Below are positions 8,751 through 17,170 of a stretch of DNA of 64,000 nt, piece after piece. The notes beneath the pieces were generated by a model. It made no database searches, was not told where the DNA came from, and saw nothing but the letters and a program-made list of their open reading frames with translations. Position numbers and translations under genes: made by a program. The DNA comes from Pseudomonas alcaligenes (GTDB lineage Bacteria; Pseudomonadota; Gammaproteobacteria; Pseudomonadales; Pseudomonadaceae), in the NCBI RefSeq assembly GCF_041729615.1, contig NZ_CP154874.1, positions 3,765,501 through 3,829,500 of the forward strand, written 5' to 3'. Each line of letters begins with the position of its first letter. Within the stretch, counting starts at the first letter, position 1.

Positions 8751-8836
8751 GTGGGATCGGCTGGGCGGCACTCCGCTTCAGCCGCGATAGCAGGCAACTG
8801 AGGAGTGGGTTTCATCGCGGCTAAAGCCGCTCCCAC
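8751..8836. repeat. REP-type inverted pair
   Basis: GTGGGATCGGCTG at 8751-8763 faces CGGCTAAAGCCGCTCCCAC ending at 8836, with an internal CCGCGAT/ATCGCGG pair. It is the same GTGGGAGCGG family as the element at 3136-3185. Confidence 0.65.
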
Positions 8837-8865
8837 AAAGAATCCAGAGTTGCCTCCCCCCAGTT

Positions 8866-8917
8866 GATCGTTCCCACGCTCCGCGTGGGAATGCCGCCCT
8901 CGACGCTCCGCGTCCAC
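8866..8917 (+). repeat. Left REP element flanking the transposase gene
   Basis: The 52-base element contains TTCCCACGCTCCGCGTGGGAA, a perfect hairpin around 8871-8891, then CGACGCTCCGCGTCC, and ends next to the stop codon of the transposase gene. Its inverse complement matches 9591-9642 at 51 of 52 positions. Confidence 0.85.
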
Positions 8918-9460
8918 TCACAGCCAGTGGTCAATTTCGATCAATCCCGGCTGCCCTTGGTAGTTGCGGGCACTGGAGTAGCGCCAGTGCTCAGGCAAAT
9001 CCACATAACCGCGCCGCACGGGGTTCAGGTGGATGTAATCAAGCTTCTGTCTCATCACCTCAGCAGTGCAGACCAGTTCGGCGTGGCTGCCTTCCTGCCA
9101 GAGCTGGTATTCCCGGTCCTGCTTGTGCGCCCTTTTGGCGAAGCTCAGACGTTGCAGTGTGAAATCCGCGCCGCGTTGTTCCAGATGGTCGAGCATCTGG
9201 CGGGCCGTGTAGGACTTGAAACTGCTGACGCATTTAGCCAGGTCGGGAGCCTGGGCCAGGTAATGCAGGTGGTTTTCCAGCACCACGTAGCCGTAAAGCT
9301 TCAGCCCTTGGTTGGCCTGCTGGTAACGCCAGCAGTCGAACAGGATGTTGACCAGGGTCGGGCGGGTGAACAGCGGTAGCCACTCCATCACCGTGCAGGT
9401 GAGGAAGTGCGGCATAGTGGTATCGGTGATGACGTAGCGACTGCGGCCCATGGGATTCAT
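8918..9460 (-). CDS. REP-associated tyrosine transposase (RAYT)
   Basis: This 180-aa protein belongs to the Y1/HUH transposase family related to IS200/IS605 TnpA. The HUH motif is visible in VVLENHLHYLAQA, and the likely catalytic tyrosine is in SFKSYTARQML. The C terminus has the usual LDYIHLNPVRRGYVDLPEHW and WRYSSARNY blocks. RAYT proteins cut and join single-stranded REP hairpins and are usually single-copy domesticated genes flanked by REPs. Here REPs lie on both sides: one abuts the stop codon and a pair lies 51-182 bp upstream of the start. The start may be 9460 or the ATG three codons further in; both keep the fold. Confidence 0.92.
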   Translation of the reverse strand: MNPMGRSRYVITDTTMPHFLTCTVMEWLPLFTRPTLVNILFDCWRYQQANQGLKLYGYVVLENHLHYLAQAPDLAKCVSSFKSYTARQMLDHLEQRGADFTLQRLSFAKRAHKQDREYQLWQEGSHAELVCTAEVMRQKLDYIHLNPVRRGYVDLPEHWRYSSARNYQGQPGLIEIDHWL

Positions 9461-9510
9461 CCGTGAATCGGTTGGTTGATATGCGTGCCAGCCTCTCTCC
9501 TTTCTGAACT

Positions 9511-9561
9511 GATGGCTCCCACGCTCTGCGTGGGAGCCTAGCCGGTGACGCTCTGCGTCGC
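9511..9561 (+). repeat. REP element upstream of the transposase gene
   Basis: GCTCCCACGCTCTGCGTGGGAGC forms a hairpin at about 9515-9537, followed by GACGCTCTGCGTC. It is a diverged copy of the 8866 element in the same orientation and pairs head-to-head with the one at 9591-9642. Confidence 0.8.
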
Positions 9562-9590
9562 TACGGGGTTGAGTATGCGAAGTAGCTCAG

Positions 9591-9642
9591 GTGGACGCAG
9601 AGCGTCGAGGGCGGCATTCCCACGCGGAGCGTGGGAACGATC
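9591..9642 (-). repeat. Right REP element, inverted copy of the left one
   Basis: Only one base differs from the inverse complement of 8866-8917 (A versus G at position 9599). With 9511-9561 it forms a two-REP palindromic unit. Confidence 0.85.
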
Positions 9643-9654
9643 AGATGCGCGTAG

Positions 9655-9935
9655 CGCAAAGAAAAACCACCCGGCAACTCGGAGCCCGAGTCCCCGTCAG
9701 GAGGCCGAGTGGAGGTGTTGCGCAGGGGGACGCGAGGCAGGACGCCGAGCGAGGAACGATGGGACAGGGACGTCCCATCGTGACGGCCCCCGGAGCGGCA
9801 CCGGAGGGAGGGAAGTCTGGCCGCAGGCCAGACCCGGATGCCGGGGTGCCCTTCTCTTTGGTTACTTTCTCTTGGGCAAACAAGAGAAAGTGACTCGCCG
9901 TAAGGGCGAAAGGAGAAGGGCGCGATCTGCATAGA
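9655..9935. repeat. Second structured intergenic repeat-like segment
   Basis: No credible gene is present. ACTTTCTCTT at 9864-9873 pairs with AAGAGAAAGT at 9882-9891, and GGGACAGGGACGTCCC (about 9760-9776) and GGCCGCAGGCC motifs add further small hairpins. The segment separates the REP cluster from the AT-rich gene. I recall similar sequences as multi-copy intergenic segments in Pseudomonas, but cannot verify copy number from one window. Confidence 0.45.
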
Positions 9936-9966
9936 GGCTCAGAAAGTAAGTCTGCCCCTCTTTTTA

Positions 9967-10992
9967 TTATTTGCTCAGAGATTGAGCGATTGGTTTGGAA
10001 AGAATTTCAACCATGGATTTCTGGCTCGATATTTCGCTATCAGAGCTAGATGTATATCCAGTTGGTTGAGGTGAAAAAATGCAACTTGACGCTTGAAGTA
10101 GAACTGCATCCCGTACACCGGCATCGCCAGATGCTTCTACAAGGGCTCTGTGCGTCATTAGGGCGTTCTGACGATGTTTGTTAACAATGGCATTGTGTTT
10201 GTGGTTCAAGAAGTTCTTGGCTGATAGGAAAAGCATGTACGCGATGACAAAAAATATGAGAAATTTGCTGATTGATAGTTGAATTGCGTCGTATGTGTTT
10301 TCGGGTTTTAGGAACGGTATTTTGTGGATGAATAAGCTCAGGACGGAGAATCCGCCTAGGGCGAAGGCAATTTTTATTGCTAGGGTTTTCCAGTTTTCAG
10401 CTTCCTCTGAATGGTGTTGGTATTCAGCATTAAAGTGGGCTGCTTGCTGGGTTATTCCCTCTTCTGCTGCAACTTTTCGTATTTCATCTAGTGCTTGCTT
10501 GGCGTCATCTTCATATTTGGCTAGCCGTTCCGAAATTTTTGCTGATTTATCCTCAATTGATTGGAGGGTCGATCTTGCATCGGCGTCCAGTCGTTGGAAG
10601 TCTGCGGAGCGATGTAGTGAATATGCGATATAAGGATGCAAAGATTGGAATGCTGGTTGGTAAGCTTTCTCTAGGCTGCTTATTAAGCCGGATCGTGTTG
10701 CACCGGGACTTTGCTGGTCGGCATCAAAGCTCAGCATCTGAGAAAATATGTTGTAGTGGTTGTTTGCGTTATCCCTTATGACGGTCAGTATGTTGTCTGG
10801 GAAGTCTTGTAGGGCGGTAGGAGAGAGTCGCTTGTATAGGTCAATAAGAATTTTTGCAGGAGCTACCGCGTCCTTGAAGTTCAGCTTTCCACCTAATTCG
10901 ACTTCTCGAGGTAAGGTTTGCTCGTCAAATGATTGAATCCGTTCGAGCGACTCTTTTGTTTCCTCGTAAAGTTCTTCTGAGCCTACTATCAT
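9967..10992 (-). CDS. AT-rich gene for an unknown protein with two membrane segments
   Basis: I do not recognise this 341-aa protein. Residues ~1-130 are probably cytosolic and helical, ~133-200 are charged with coiled-coil character (SIEDKSAKISERLAKYEDD), ~203-222 and ~241-258 are hydrophobic membrane segments, and the C-terminal ~80 residues include KHRQNALMTHRALVEAS and LQASSCIFSPQPTGY before a Ser-rich tail. The start at 10992 has GGAG seven bases upstream; the longer frame to 11019 would overlap the nrdB terminator. The gene is visibly richer in A and T than its neighbours and lies between a repeat cluster and nrdB, which suggests recent acquisition. A role in a defence or accessory function is possible but unsupported by any motif. 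Confidence 0.8.
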   Translation of the reverse strand: MIVGSEELYEETKESLERIQSFDEQTLPREVELGGKLNFKDAVAPAKILIDLYKRLSPTALQDFPDNILTVIRDNANNHYNIFSQMLSFDADQQSPGATRSGLISSLEKAYQPAFQSLHPYIAYSLHRSADFQRLDADARSTLQSIEDKSAKISERLAKYEDDAKQALDEIRKVAAEEGITQQAAHFNAEYQHHSEEAENWKTLAIKIAFALGGFSVLSLFIHKIPFLKPENTYDAIQLSISKFLIFFVIAYMLFLSAKNFLNHKHNAIVNKHRQNALMTHRALVEASGDAGVRDAVLLQASSCIFSPQPTGYTSSSDSEISSQKSMVEILSKPIAQSLSK

Positions 10993-11017
10993 CTGTGAAC
11001 TCCTTTGTTTAAAACTC

Positions 11018-11047
11018 AAAAAAAGCCCCGCACTAGGCGGGGCTTTT
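11018..11047 (-). terminator. Intrinsic terminator of nrdB
   Basis: On the minus strand AAAAGCCCCGC, a five-base loop and GCGGGGCTTTT are followed by more T residues (seven in all). It lies about 75 bp past the nrdB stop codon. Confidence 0.9.
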
Positions 11048-11123
11048 AGTTTCTCTCGCTACCCCGAACATCCATTCTCAGGCAAAGCGTTTTTAATCTG
11101 TCCTAACGGTCTAGACCCAGGCA

Positions 11124-12368
11124 TCAATCCCAGCTCAGAGCACCACCAGTCTGATACTCAATCACACGAGTCTCGAAGAAGTTCTTCTCCTTCTTCAGGT
11201 CCATGATCTCGCTCATCCACGGGAACGGGTTGGTTGCACCCGGATACTCTTCTTTCAGGCCGATCTGGGTCAGACGACGGTTGGCGATGAACTTCAGGTA
11301 GTCCTCCATCATCGCCGCGTTCATGCCCAGCACGCCGCGCGGCATGGTGTCACGCGCGTATTCGATCTCCAGCTGGGTGCCCTGCAGGATCATCTGGGTC
11401 GCCTCGTCCTTCATCGCGGCATCCCACAGGTGCGGGTTCTCGATCTTGATCTGGTTGATCACGTCGATGCCGAAGTTCAGGTGCATGGACTCGTCGCGCA
11501 GGATGTACTGGAACTGCTCGGCGGTGCCGGTCATCTTGTTGCGGCGGCCCATGGAGAGGATCTGGGTGAAGCCGCAGTAGAAGAAGATGCCTTCCAGCAC
11601 GCAGTAGTAGGCGATCAGGTTGCGCAGGAACTGGCGGTCGGTCTCCGGGGTGCCGGTCTTGAATTCCGGGTCGGAGATCGAGCGGGTGTACTTCAGGCCC
11701 CAGGAGGCTTTCTTCGCGACCGAAGGAATCTCGTGGTACATGTTGAAGATCTCGCCCTCATCCATGCCCAGCGACTCGATGCAGTACTGGTAGGCGTGGG
11801 TGTGGATCGCTTCCTCGAAGGCCTGGCGCAGGATGTACTGGCGGCACTCGGGGTTGGTGATCAGGCGGTACACGGCCAGTACCAGGTTGTTGGCAACCAG
11901 GGAGTCGGCGGTGGAGAAGAAGCCCAGCGAACGCTTGACGATGCGGCGCTCGTCTTCGGAGAGGCCGTCCTTGCTCTTCCACAGAGCAATGTCGGCGTTC
12001 ATGTTCACTTCCTGCGGCATCCAGTGGTTGGCGCAACCATCCAGATACTTCTGCCAGGCCCAGTCGTACTTGAAGGGTACGAGCTGGTTGAGGTCGGCGC
12101 GGGCGTTGATCATCTGCTTGTCGCCGACGTGCACGCGGGCGCTGGCGCCTTCCAGGTCGTCCAGGCCTTCCTGGATGTCCAGGTCGTTCAGGGCCTTCTT
12201 GGCGCGGGCGACGGCGTCGGAGTCGTCGGCCGACACGGCGCGGGCTTCCTCGACGGAGCCGGCGGCGTCGCTGTCCAGTTGATCGAGCGCGGCGCCAACG
12301 ACGGCAGCGGCAGGCTTGGCGGCCGCTTCGGTGGCATCTTCCTTATCGAATTCGTCCCAGCTGAGCAT
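11124..12368 (-). CDS. nrdB: Class Ia ribonucleoside-diphosphate reductase, beta subunit
   Basis: NrdB holds the diiron-tyrosyl radical cofactor that NrdA needs to make deoxyribonucleotides. This 414-aa protein has the iron ligands in FFSTADSL (Asp), [11 protein letters not shown] (Glu and His) and the later [10 protein letters not shown] (Glu and His). The Tyr of HTHAY aligns with radical Tyr122 of E. coli NrdB. The first ~75 residues form an Ala/Asp-rich extension ahead of the conserved core, as in other pseudomonads, and the C terminus (TGGALSWD) is the NrdA-docking tail. It lies 447 bp downstream of nrdA on the same strand. The ATG at 12368 is preceded by AGGAGACC. Confidence 0.96.
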   Translation of the reverse strand: MLSWDEFDKEDATEAAAKPAAAVVGAALDQLDSDAAGSVEEARAVSADDSDAVARAKKALNDLDIQEGLDDLEGASARVHVGDKQMINARADLNQLVPFKYDWAWQKYLDGCANHWMPQEVNMNADIALWKSKDGLSEDERRIVKRSLGFFSTADSLVANNLVLAVYRLITNPECRQYILRQAFEEAIHTHAYQYCIESLGMDEGEIFNMYHEIPSVAKKASWGLKYTRSISDPEFKTGTPETDRQFLRNLIAYYCVLEGIFFYCGFTQILSMGRRNKMTGTAEQFQYILRDESMHLNFGIDVINQIKIENPHLWDAAMKDEATQMILQGTQLEIEYARDTMPRGVLGMNAAMMEDYLKFIANRRLTQIGLKEEYPGATNPFPWMSEIMDLKKEKNFFETRVIEYQTGGALSWD

Positions 12369-12815
12369 GGTGGTCTCCTGCTTGGTGCTGACGGCCGCAA
12401 ATCGGCGACCTGTATGTTTGTCCAGTAATTCTAATTATGTTCCGTTGCGGTACGCGCGCAAGGGTCAAACCGTGCCACCCGACTGGTGGCGCCCAGGCCC
12501 GTGTTGGCGGGCGAGGGGAGTGTGCGTGGGGGAGGGCTGGCGCGTGGCCTGGCCCCCTCTCCCTGGCCCTCGGCTTTGGCATCCTGCGTCGCCCTACCTC
12601 CTGCATCCTTGCAGTCGTCTCCCCGAGGGGAGAGGGAAACAGCGGTCCGAGTGGCGTGTAGCTTTGGCTTTTAGCCTCTGCCACTCGGTGCAAGCGGTTT
12701 GCAGAGCGAGGCAGCGCTAGGCGCCCGGTAGGGTGGAGCCCCTGAGCGTGCTGTAGCACGTGATGGGGGCCGCCCTGCCGGGCAACAACGCGAAGTCCGC
12801 TCTGCGGGCCGCGAC
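12369..12815. other. 447-bp gap between nrdA and nrdB, no gene seen
   Basis: No frame gives a credible protein. The right half has short inverted motifs (for example CGTGCTGTAGCACG near 12747) and resembles the repeat-rich intergenic DNA elsewhere in the window. It may hold the nrdA terminator or a separate nrdB promoter. Confidence 0.5.
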
Positions 12816-15698
12816 TTACTGACACGCTTCGCAGTCGGGGTTGTCGATGGAGCATGCCTTTGGAACCGGAGCCGGGCCGGCCGGGGCGGCGAAGCTGCCC
12901 TCGTCGATCGCACCACTGGACACGGCGTTGAGCTTGCCGGTGTTGATGGTGGACTTCTCGGTGCTGGTGGCGGCCAGGGCACGGAGGTAGTAGGTGGTTT
13001 TCAGGCCACGGTACCAGGCCATGCGGTAGGTCACGTCCAGCTTCTTGCCCGAGGCGCCGGCGATGTACAGGTTCAGCGACTGGGCCTGGTCGATCCACTT
13101 CTGGCGGCGGCTGGCGGCGTCGACGATCCACTTGGTTTCCACTTCGAACGCGGTGGCGTACAGGTCCTTGAGGTCCTGCGGGATGCGCTCGATCTGCTGC
13201 ACGGAGCCGTCGTAGTACTTCAGGTCGTTGACCATGACGCTGTCCCACAGGCCGCGGTTCTTCAGGTCGCGCACCAGGTAGGGGTTGATCACGGTGAATT
13301 CGCCGGAGAGGTTCGATTTCACGTACAGGTTCTGGTAGGTCGGCTCGATCGACTGCGACACGCCGATGATGTTGGAGATGGTCGCGGTCGGCGCGATGGC
13401 CATGATGTTGGAGTTGCGGATGCCTTTCTTGACGCGCTCGCGCAGCGGGGCCCAGTCCAGCGACTCGGACAGGTCCACGTCGATGTACTTCTGGCCACGG
13501 GCCTCGATCAGGATCTGCTGGGAGTCCAGCGGCAGGATGCCCTTGGACCACAGCGAGCCTTCGAAGGTGCTGTAGCTGCCGCGCTCGTCGGCCAGGTCAC
13601 AGGAGGCCTGGATGGCGTAGTAGCTGATCGCTTCCATGGACTTGTCGGCGAACTCGATGGCCGCGTCGGAGCCGTAGGCGATGTGCTGCAGGTACAGGGC
13701 GTCCTGGAAGCCCATCAGGCCGAGGCCGACCGGACGGTGCTTGAGGTTGGAGTTGCGCGCCTGCGGCACCGAGTAGTAGTTGATGTCGATGACGTTATCG
13801 AGCATGCGCACGGCGGTCTTCACGGTGCGGCCGAGCTTCTCGGTGTCCAGCTTGCCGTCGACGATGTGGTTGACCAGGTTGATCGAGCCCAGGTTGCAGA
13901 CGGCGATCTCGTCCTTGTTGGTGTTCAGGGTGATCTCGGTGCACAGGTTGGAGCTGTGTACCACGCCCACGTGCTGCTGCGGGCTGCGCAGGTTGCACGG
14001 GTCCTTGAAGGTCAGCCACGGGTGGCCGGTCTCGAACAGCATGGACAGCATCTTGCGCCACAGGTCCTTGGCGGCGATGGTCTTGAACACCTTGATCTTG
14101 CCGTAGCCAGCCAGGGCTTCGTAGTACTCGTAGCGCTCCTCGAAGGCCTTGCCGGTGAGGTCGTGCAGGTCCGGTACTTCGGACGGGCTGAACAGGGTCC
14201 ACTGGCCGTCGTCGAACACGCGCTTCATGAACAGGTCCGGAATCCAGTTCGCGGTGTTCATGTCGTGGGTACGGCGACGGTCGTCACCGGTGTTCTTGCG
14301 CAGCTCGAGGAATTCCTCGATGTCCAGGTGCCAGGTTTCCAGGTAGGCGCACACGGCGCCCTTGCGCTTGCCGCCCTGGTTGACGGCCACGGCGGTGTCG
14401 TTGACCACTTTCAGGAACGGAACCACGCCCTGGGATTTGCCGTTGGTGCCCTTGATGTAGGAGCCCAGCGCGCGCACCGGGGTCCAGTCGTTGCCCAGGC
14501 CGCCGGCGAATTTCGACAGCATGGCGTTGTCGTGGATGGCCTGGTAGATGCCCGACAGGTCGTCCGGCACGGTGGTCAGGTAGCACGAGGACAGCTGCGG
14601 ACGCAGGGTGCCGGCGTTGAACAGGGTCGGGGTCGACGCCATGTAGTCGAACGAGGACAGCAGGTTGTAGAACTCGATGGCGCGCTCTTCCTTCTGCGGC
14701 TCTTCGATGGCCAGGCCCATGGCCACGCGCATGAAGAACACCTGCGGCAGTTCGAAGCGGATGCCGTCCTTGTGGATGAAGTAGCGGTCGTACAGGGTCT
14801 GCAGGCCCAGGTAGGTGAACTGCTGGTCGCGCTCGTGGTTCAGCGCCGCACCCAGCTTGGCCAGGTCGTAGTCCTTCAGCTTGGGATCGAGCAGCTCGAA
14901 TTCCACGCCCTTGTCCACGTAGGCCGGCAGGGCCTTGGCGTACAGGTCGGCCATCTCGTGGTGGGTGGCGCTGTCGGCGATGCCGAGGAAGCCCAGGGCT
15001 TCGGCACGCACGTTGTCCATCAGCAGGCGGGCGGTGACGTAGGAGTAGTTCGGCTCGCGCTCGACCAGGGTGCGGGCGGTCATCACCAGGGCGGTGTTGA
15101 CGTCCTTCTCGGCCACGCCGTCGTACAGGTTCTTCAGGGTCTCGGACTCGATCAGCGCGCCGTCGACCTCGGCCAGGCCTTCGCAGGCTTCGCGGATGAT
15201 GGTCTGCAGGCGGCCCATGTCCAGCGGCTGCACACTGCCGTCGGCGCGGGTCACGCGGATGCTCGGGTGCGGCTGGGCCACGTCGGCGGCGCCGCTGCTC
15301 TTGCGCGCCTGGGCGCGGGATTCGCGGTAGATCACGTAGTCGCGGGCGACCTTCTGCTCGCCGGCGCGCATCAGGGCCAGTTCGACCTGATCCTGGATTT
15401 CCTCGATGTGGATGGTGCCGCCGGAGGGCATGCGGCGCTTGAAGGTGGCGGTGACCTGCTCGGTCAGGCGCGCGACGGTCTCATGGATACGCGACGAGGC
15501 GGCGGCGGTGCCGCCCTCAACTGCGAGGAACGCCTTGGTGATGGCCACGGTGATCTTGTCGTCGGTGTAGGGGACGACGGTGCCGTTGCGCTTGATCACG
15601 CGCAGCTGGCCGGGCGCGGTGGCGGCCAGATCCTGGCTGGATTCGGCGGCCTGCGGCGCCACGGCCTGCGGGTTCTCGCGAGTTGTGTCGGTGTGCAT
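12816..15698 (-). CDS. nrdA: Class Ia ribonucleoside-diphosphate reductase, alpha subunit
   Basis: NrdA is the catalytic subunit that reduces ribonucleoside diphosphates. The 960-aa product is longer than E. coli NrdA (761 aa) because of two N-terminal ATP-cone-like regions (about residues 35-125 and 145-235; RVIKRNGTVVPYTDDKI and IRVTRADGSVQPLDMGRL), as known in Pseudomonas. Active-site Cys regions include LSSCYLTTVPDD and SSNLCTEITLN; the redox-active C-terminal cysteines are in NPDCEACQ. The start at 15698 has GGGAG six bases upstream, better than the longer frame to 15719. Expression is probably controlled through the 750-bp upstream region with NrdR-like boxes and a DnaA box. Confidence 0.96.
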   Translation of the reverse strand: MHTDTTRENPQAVAPQAAESSQDLAATAPGQLRVIKRNGTVVPYTDDKITVAITKAFLAVEGGTAAASSRIHETVARLTEQVTATFKRRMPSGGTIHIEEIQDQVELALMRAGEQKVARDYVIYRESRAQARKSSGAADVAQPHPSIRVTRADGSVQPLDMGRLQTIIREACEGLAEVDGALIESETLKNLYDGVAEKDVNTALVMTARTLVEREPNYSYVTARLLMDNVRAEALGFLGIADSATHHEMADLYAKALPAYVDKGVEFELLDPKLKDYDLAKLGAALNHERDQQFTYLGLQTLYDRYFIHKDGIRFELPQVFFMRVAMGLAIEEPQKEERAIEFYNLLSSFDYMASTPTLFNAGTLRPQLSSCYLTTVPDDLSGIYQAIHDNAMLSKFAGGLGNDWTPVRALGSYIKGTNGKSQGVVPFLKVVNDTAVAVNQGGKRKGAVCAYLETWHLDIEEFLELRKNTGDDRRRTHDMNTANWIPDLFMKRVFDDGQWTLFSPSEVPDLHDLTGKAFEERYEYYEALAGYGKIKVFKTIAAKDLWRKMLSMLFETGHPWLTFKDPCNLRSPQQHVGVVHSSNLCTEITLNTNKDEIAVCNLGSINLVNHIVDGKLDTEKLGRTVKTAVRMLDNVIDINYYSVPQARNSNLKHRPVGLGLMGFQDALYLQHIAYGSDAAIEFADKSMEAISYYAIQASCDLADERGSYSTFEGSLWSKGILPLDSQQILIEARGQKYIDVDLSESLDWAPLRERVKKGIRNSNIMAIAPTATISNIIGVSQSIEPTYQNLYVKSNLSGEFTVINPYLVRDLKNRGLWDSVMVNDLKYYDGSVQQIERIPQDLKDLYATAFEVETKWIVDAASRRQKWIDQAQSLNLYIAGASGKKLDVTYRMAWYRGLKTTYYLRALAATSTEKSTINTGKLNAVSSGAIDEGSFAAPAGPAPVPKACSIDNPDCEACQ

Positions 15699-15916
15699 GG
15701 GGATCTCCCGTTCTCTCATTTATTAGTAGGCCGTCGGTCTGGCAGGTGGAGCCTGCGCGACCAGCGGCCACAGCTTTATGGCCAAATCGTCCGCCGCGCC
15801 GGAACCACCAGGAGAGCCGGGCATGCGGGAACTACGTACTGCTACTGCAAGGCAGGGGGCGCGGACTCAAGCGCCTCCCTGGCCCAAGTCAAACATCACG
15901 GTCATGCAAAACCGTG

Positions 15917-15934
15917 ACCACAATACCTAGTGGT
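15917..15934. promoter_or_regulatory. NrdR-box-like palindrome 1
   Basis: ACCACAATACCTAGTGGT has five-base inverted ends and matches the NrdR box pattern (ACACWATATATWGTGT) at 12 of 16 core positions by my alignment. It lies 219 bp upstream of nrdA. Confidence 0.6.
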
Positions 15935-16110
15935 ATGCGCCCGAGGGCTGCATACCGCTATACGACAGGGGGCGACGACCTTCGCGACCCTCTGCCGTGG
16001 CCTGGCGGACAAGGCCGGGCCGGCGGAAAACGCGTTGCAACTCACCGGGTGCGGCCAACGAAAGGGCCTTCTCGACATTCATTCTTCTAGTGTCCGGTGG
16101 TCTGGCCAAA

Positions 16111-16126
16111 ACCCAACATGTAGTGG
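16111..16126. promoter_or_regulatory. NrdR-box-like site 2
   Basis: ACCCAACATGTAGTGG matches the NrdR box pattern at 12 of 16 positions. A further TAGTGT half-site lies 33 bp to the left, near the three-turn spacing seen in paired NrdR boxes. Confidence 0.55.
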
Positions 16127-16195
16127 GCTGGCGCTGTGGGGATACAAGATAATGCGCTGTCCGGGGCAATGCAAGGTGACTTGCCTGGGATATCC

Positions 16196-16204
16196 TGTGG
16201 ATAA
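16196..16204 (-). promoter_or_regulatory. DnaA box upstream of nrdA
   Basis: TGTGGATAA is the exact complement of the DnaA box TTATCCACA. E. coli nrdAB is also controlled by DnaA boxes near its promoter, so cell-cycle-linked regulation is a fair inference. Confidence 0.6.
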
Positions 16205-16332
16205 AGTGTGGGTGGTTTGTGTGTGAAATCGGTCGATCCGGCGCAGGCCGCGTGATTGCTGACTCATACCGTTCGTCGCCGTTTGTGTGCGCTTTCACGG
16301 TGGCGAAAAGGCCGCGCAGGCTGTGGGGGTAA

Positions 16333-16348
16333 CCACAACATATAGTGG
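16333..16348. promoter_or_regulatory. NrdR-box-like palindrome 3
   Basis: CCACAACATATAGTGG matches the NrdR box pattern at 13 of 16 positions, the best of the three. It is 100 bp upstream of the response-regulator gene and about 635 bp upstream of nrdA, so which gene it serves is open. Confidence 0.6.
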
Positions 16349-16447
16349 TTGGCCTGTCCAGCGGCACGGGCTGTGCTGCGCCGTCGCGGTTGCTAGAATG
16401 CCCGGCCCGCGCAGCAGTGGCGTGCGGGCCTTAGTGAGGAGCGGACG

Positions 16448-17170
16448 GTGGAACAAGAAGCGCACATCCTGATCGTCGAGGACGACCAGCGCCTGGCCGA
16501 GCTGACCCGGGAATACCTGCAGGGCAACGGCCTGAGCGTGGCCATCGAGGCCGACGGTGCGGCGGCGGCGGCGCGCATCCTCAAGGAGCAGCCGGACCTG
16601 GTGGTACTCGACCTGATGCTGCCGGGCGAGGACGGCCTGTCCATCTGCCGCAAGGTGCGCGGCCAGTACGCCGGGCCGATCCTGATGCTCACCGCGCGCA
16701 CCGACGACATGGACGAGGTGCTCGGCCTGGAGATGGGCGCCGACGACTACGTGTGCAAGCCTGTGCGCCCGCGTGTGCTACTGGCGCGCATCCGTGCCCT
16801 GTTACGACGCAGCGAGGCCGGGGCGGAGGCGCCGGCGGCGGAGAACCAGCGGCGCCTGGAATTCGGCCCGCTGGTGATCGACAGCGCCATGCGCGAGGCC
16901 TGGCTGCGTGGCGCGAGCATCGAGCTGACCAGCGCCGAGTTCGACCTGCTCTGGCTGCTGGTGGCCAATGCCGGGCGCATCCTGTCCCGCGAGGAGATCT
17001 TCACCGCCCTGCGCGGCATCGAGTACGACGGCCAGGACCGCTCCATCGACGTGCGCATCTCGCGCATCCGCCCGAAGATCGGCGACGACCCGATGCATCC
17101 GCGCCTGATCAAGACGGTGCGCAGCAAGGGCTACCTGTTCGTCGCCGAGGCCGCCAGCGCCCTGCAATGA
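16448..17170 (+). CDS. OmpR-family response regulator, RstA-like
   Basis: This 240-aa protein has a receiver domain (1-120) with acidic pair EDD near residue 11, phospho-acceptor Asp55 in VVLDLMLPGEDG and Lys in VCKPVRP. The C-terminal winged helix (~140-235) has the usual ELTSAEFDLLWLL, GRILSREEIF and RSIDVRISRIRPKIGDDP blocks. It starts with GTG at 16448, with GAGGAG seven bases upstream. It overlaps the next gene by four bases (ATGA), so regulator and kinase are co-translated. It most resembles RstA; the signal is unknown. Confidence 0.92.
   Translation: MEQEAHILIVEDDQRLAELTREYLQGNGLSVAIEADGAAAAARILKEQPDLVVLDLMLPGEDGLSICRKVRGQYAGPILMLTARTDDMDEVLGLEMGADDYVCKPVRPRVLLARIRALLRRSEAGAEAPAAENQRRLEFGPLVIDSAMREAWLRGASIELTSAEFDLLWLLVANAGRILSREEIFTALRGIEYDGQDRSIDVRISRIRPKIGDDPMHPRLIKTVRSKGYLFVAEAASALQ

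Larger units (their letters stand above)
15699..16447. promoter_or_regulatory. Divergent regulatory region of nrdA and the RstA-like gene
   Basis: This 749-bp region has no credible gene. It holds the NrdR-like boxes and DnaA box listed separately and is long for a simple divergent promoter. Reading frames within it are low-complexity or lack starts. Confidence 0.6.

Noticed and set aside
9545-9934. Plus- and minus-strand frames across the REP/repeat segment
   Set aside because: Translations come from REP hairpins (for example IVPTLRVGMPPSTL) and have no coding signature.
12400-12815. Possible small gene between nrdA and nrdB
   Set aside because: All frames are low complexity and lack ribosome-binding sites.
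13683-15917. Long plus-strand frame over nrdA
   Set aside because: It is antisense to a well-conserved enzyme and has no recognisable domain.
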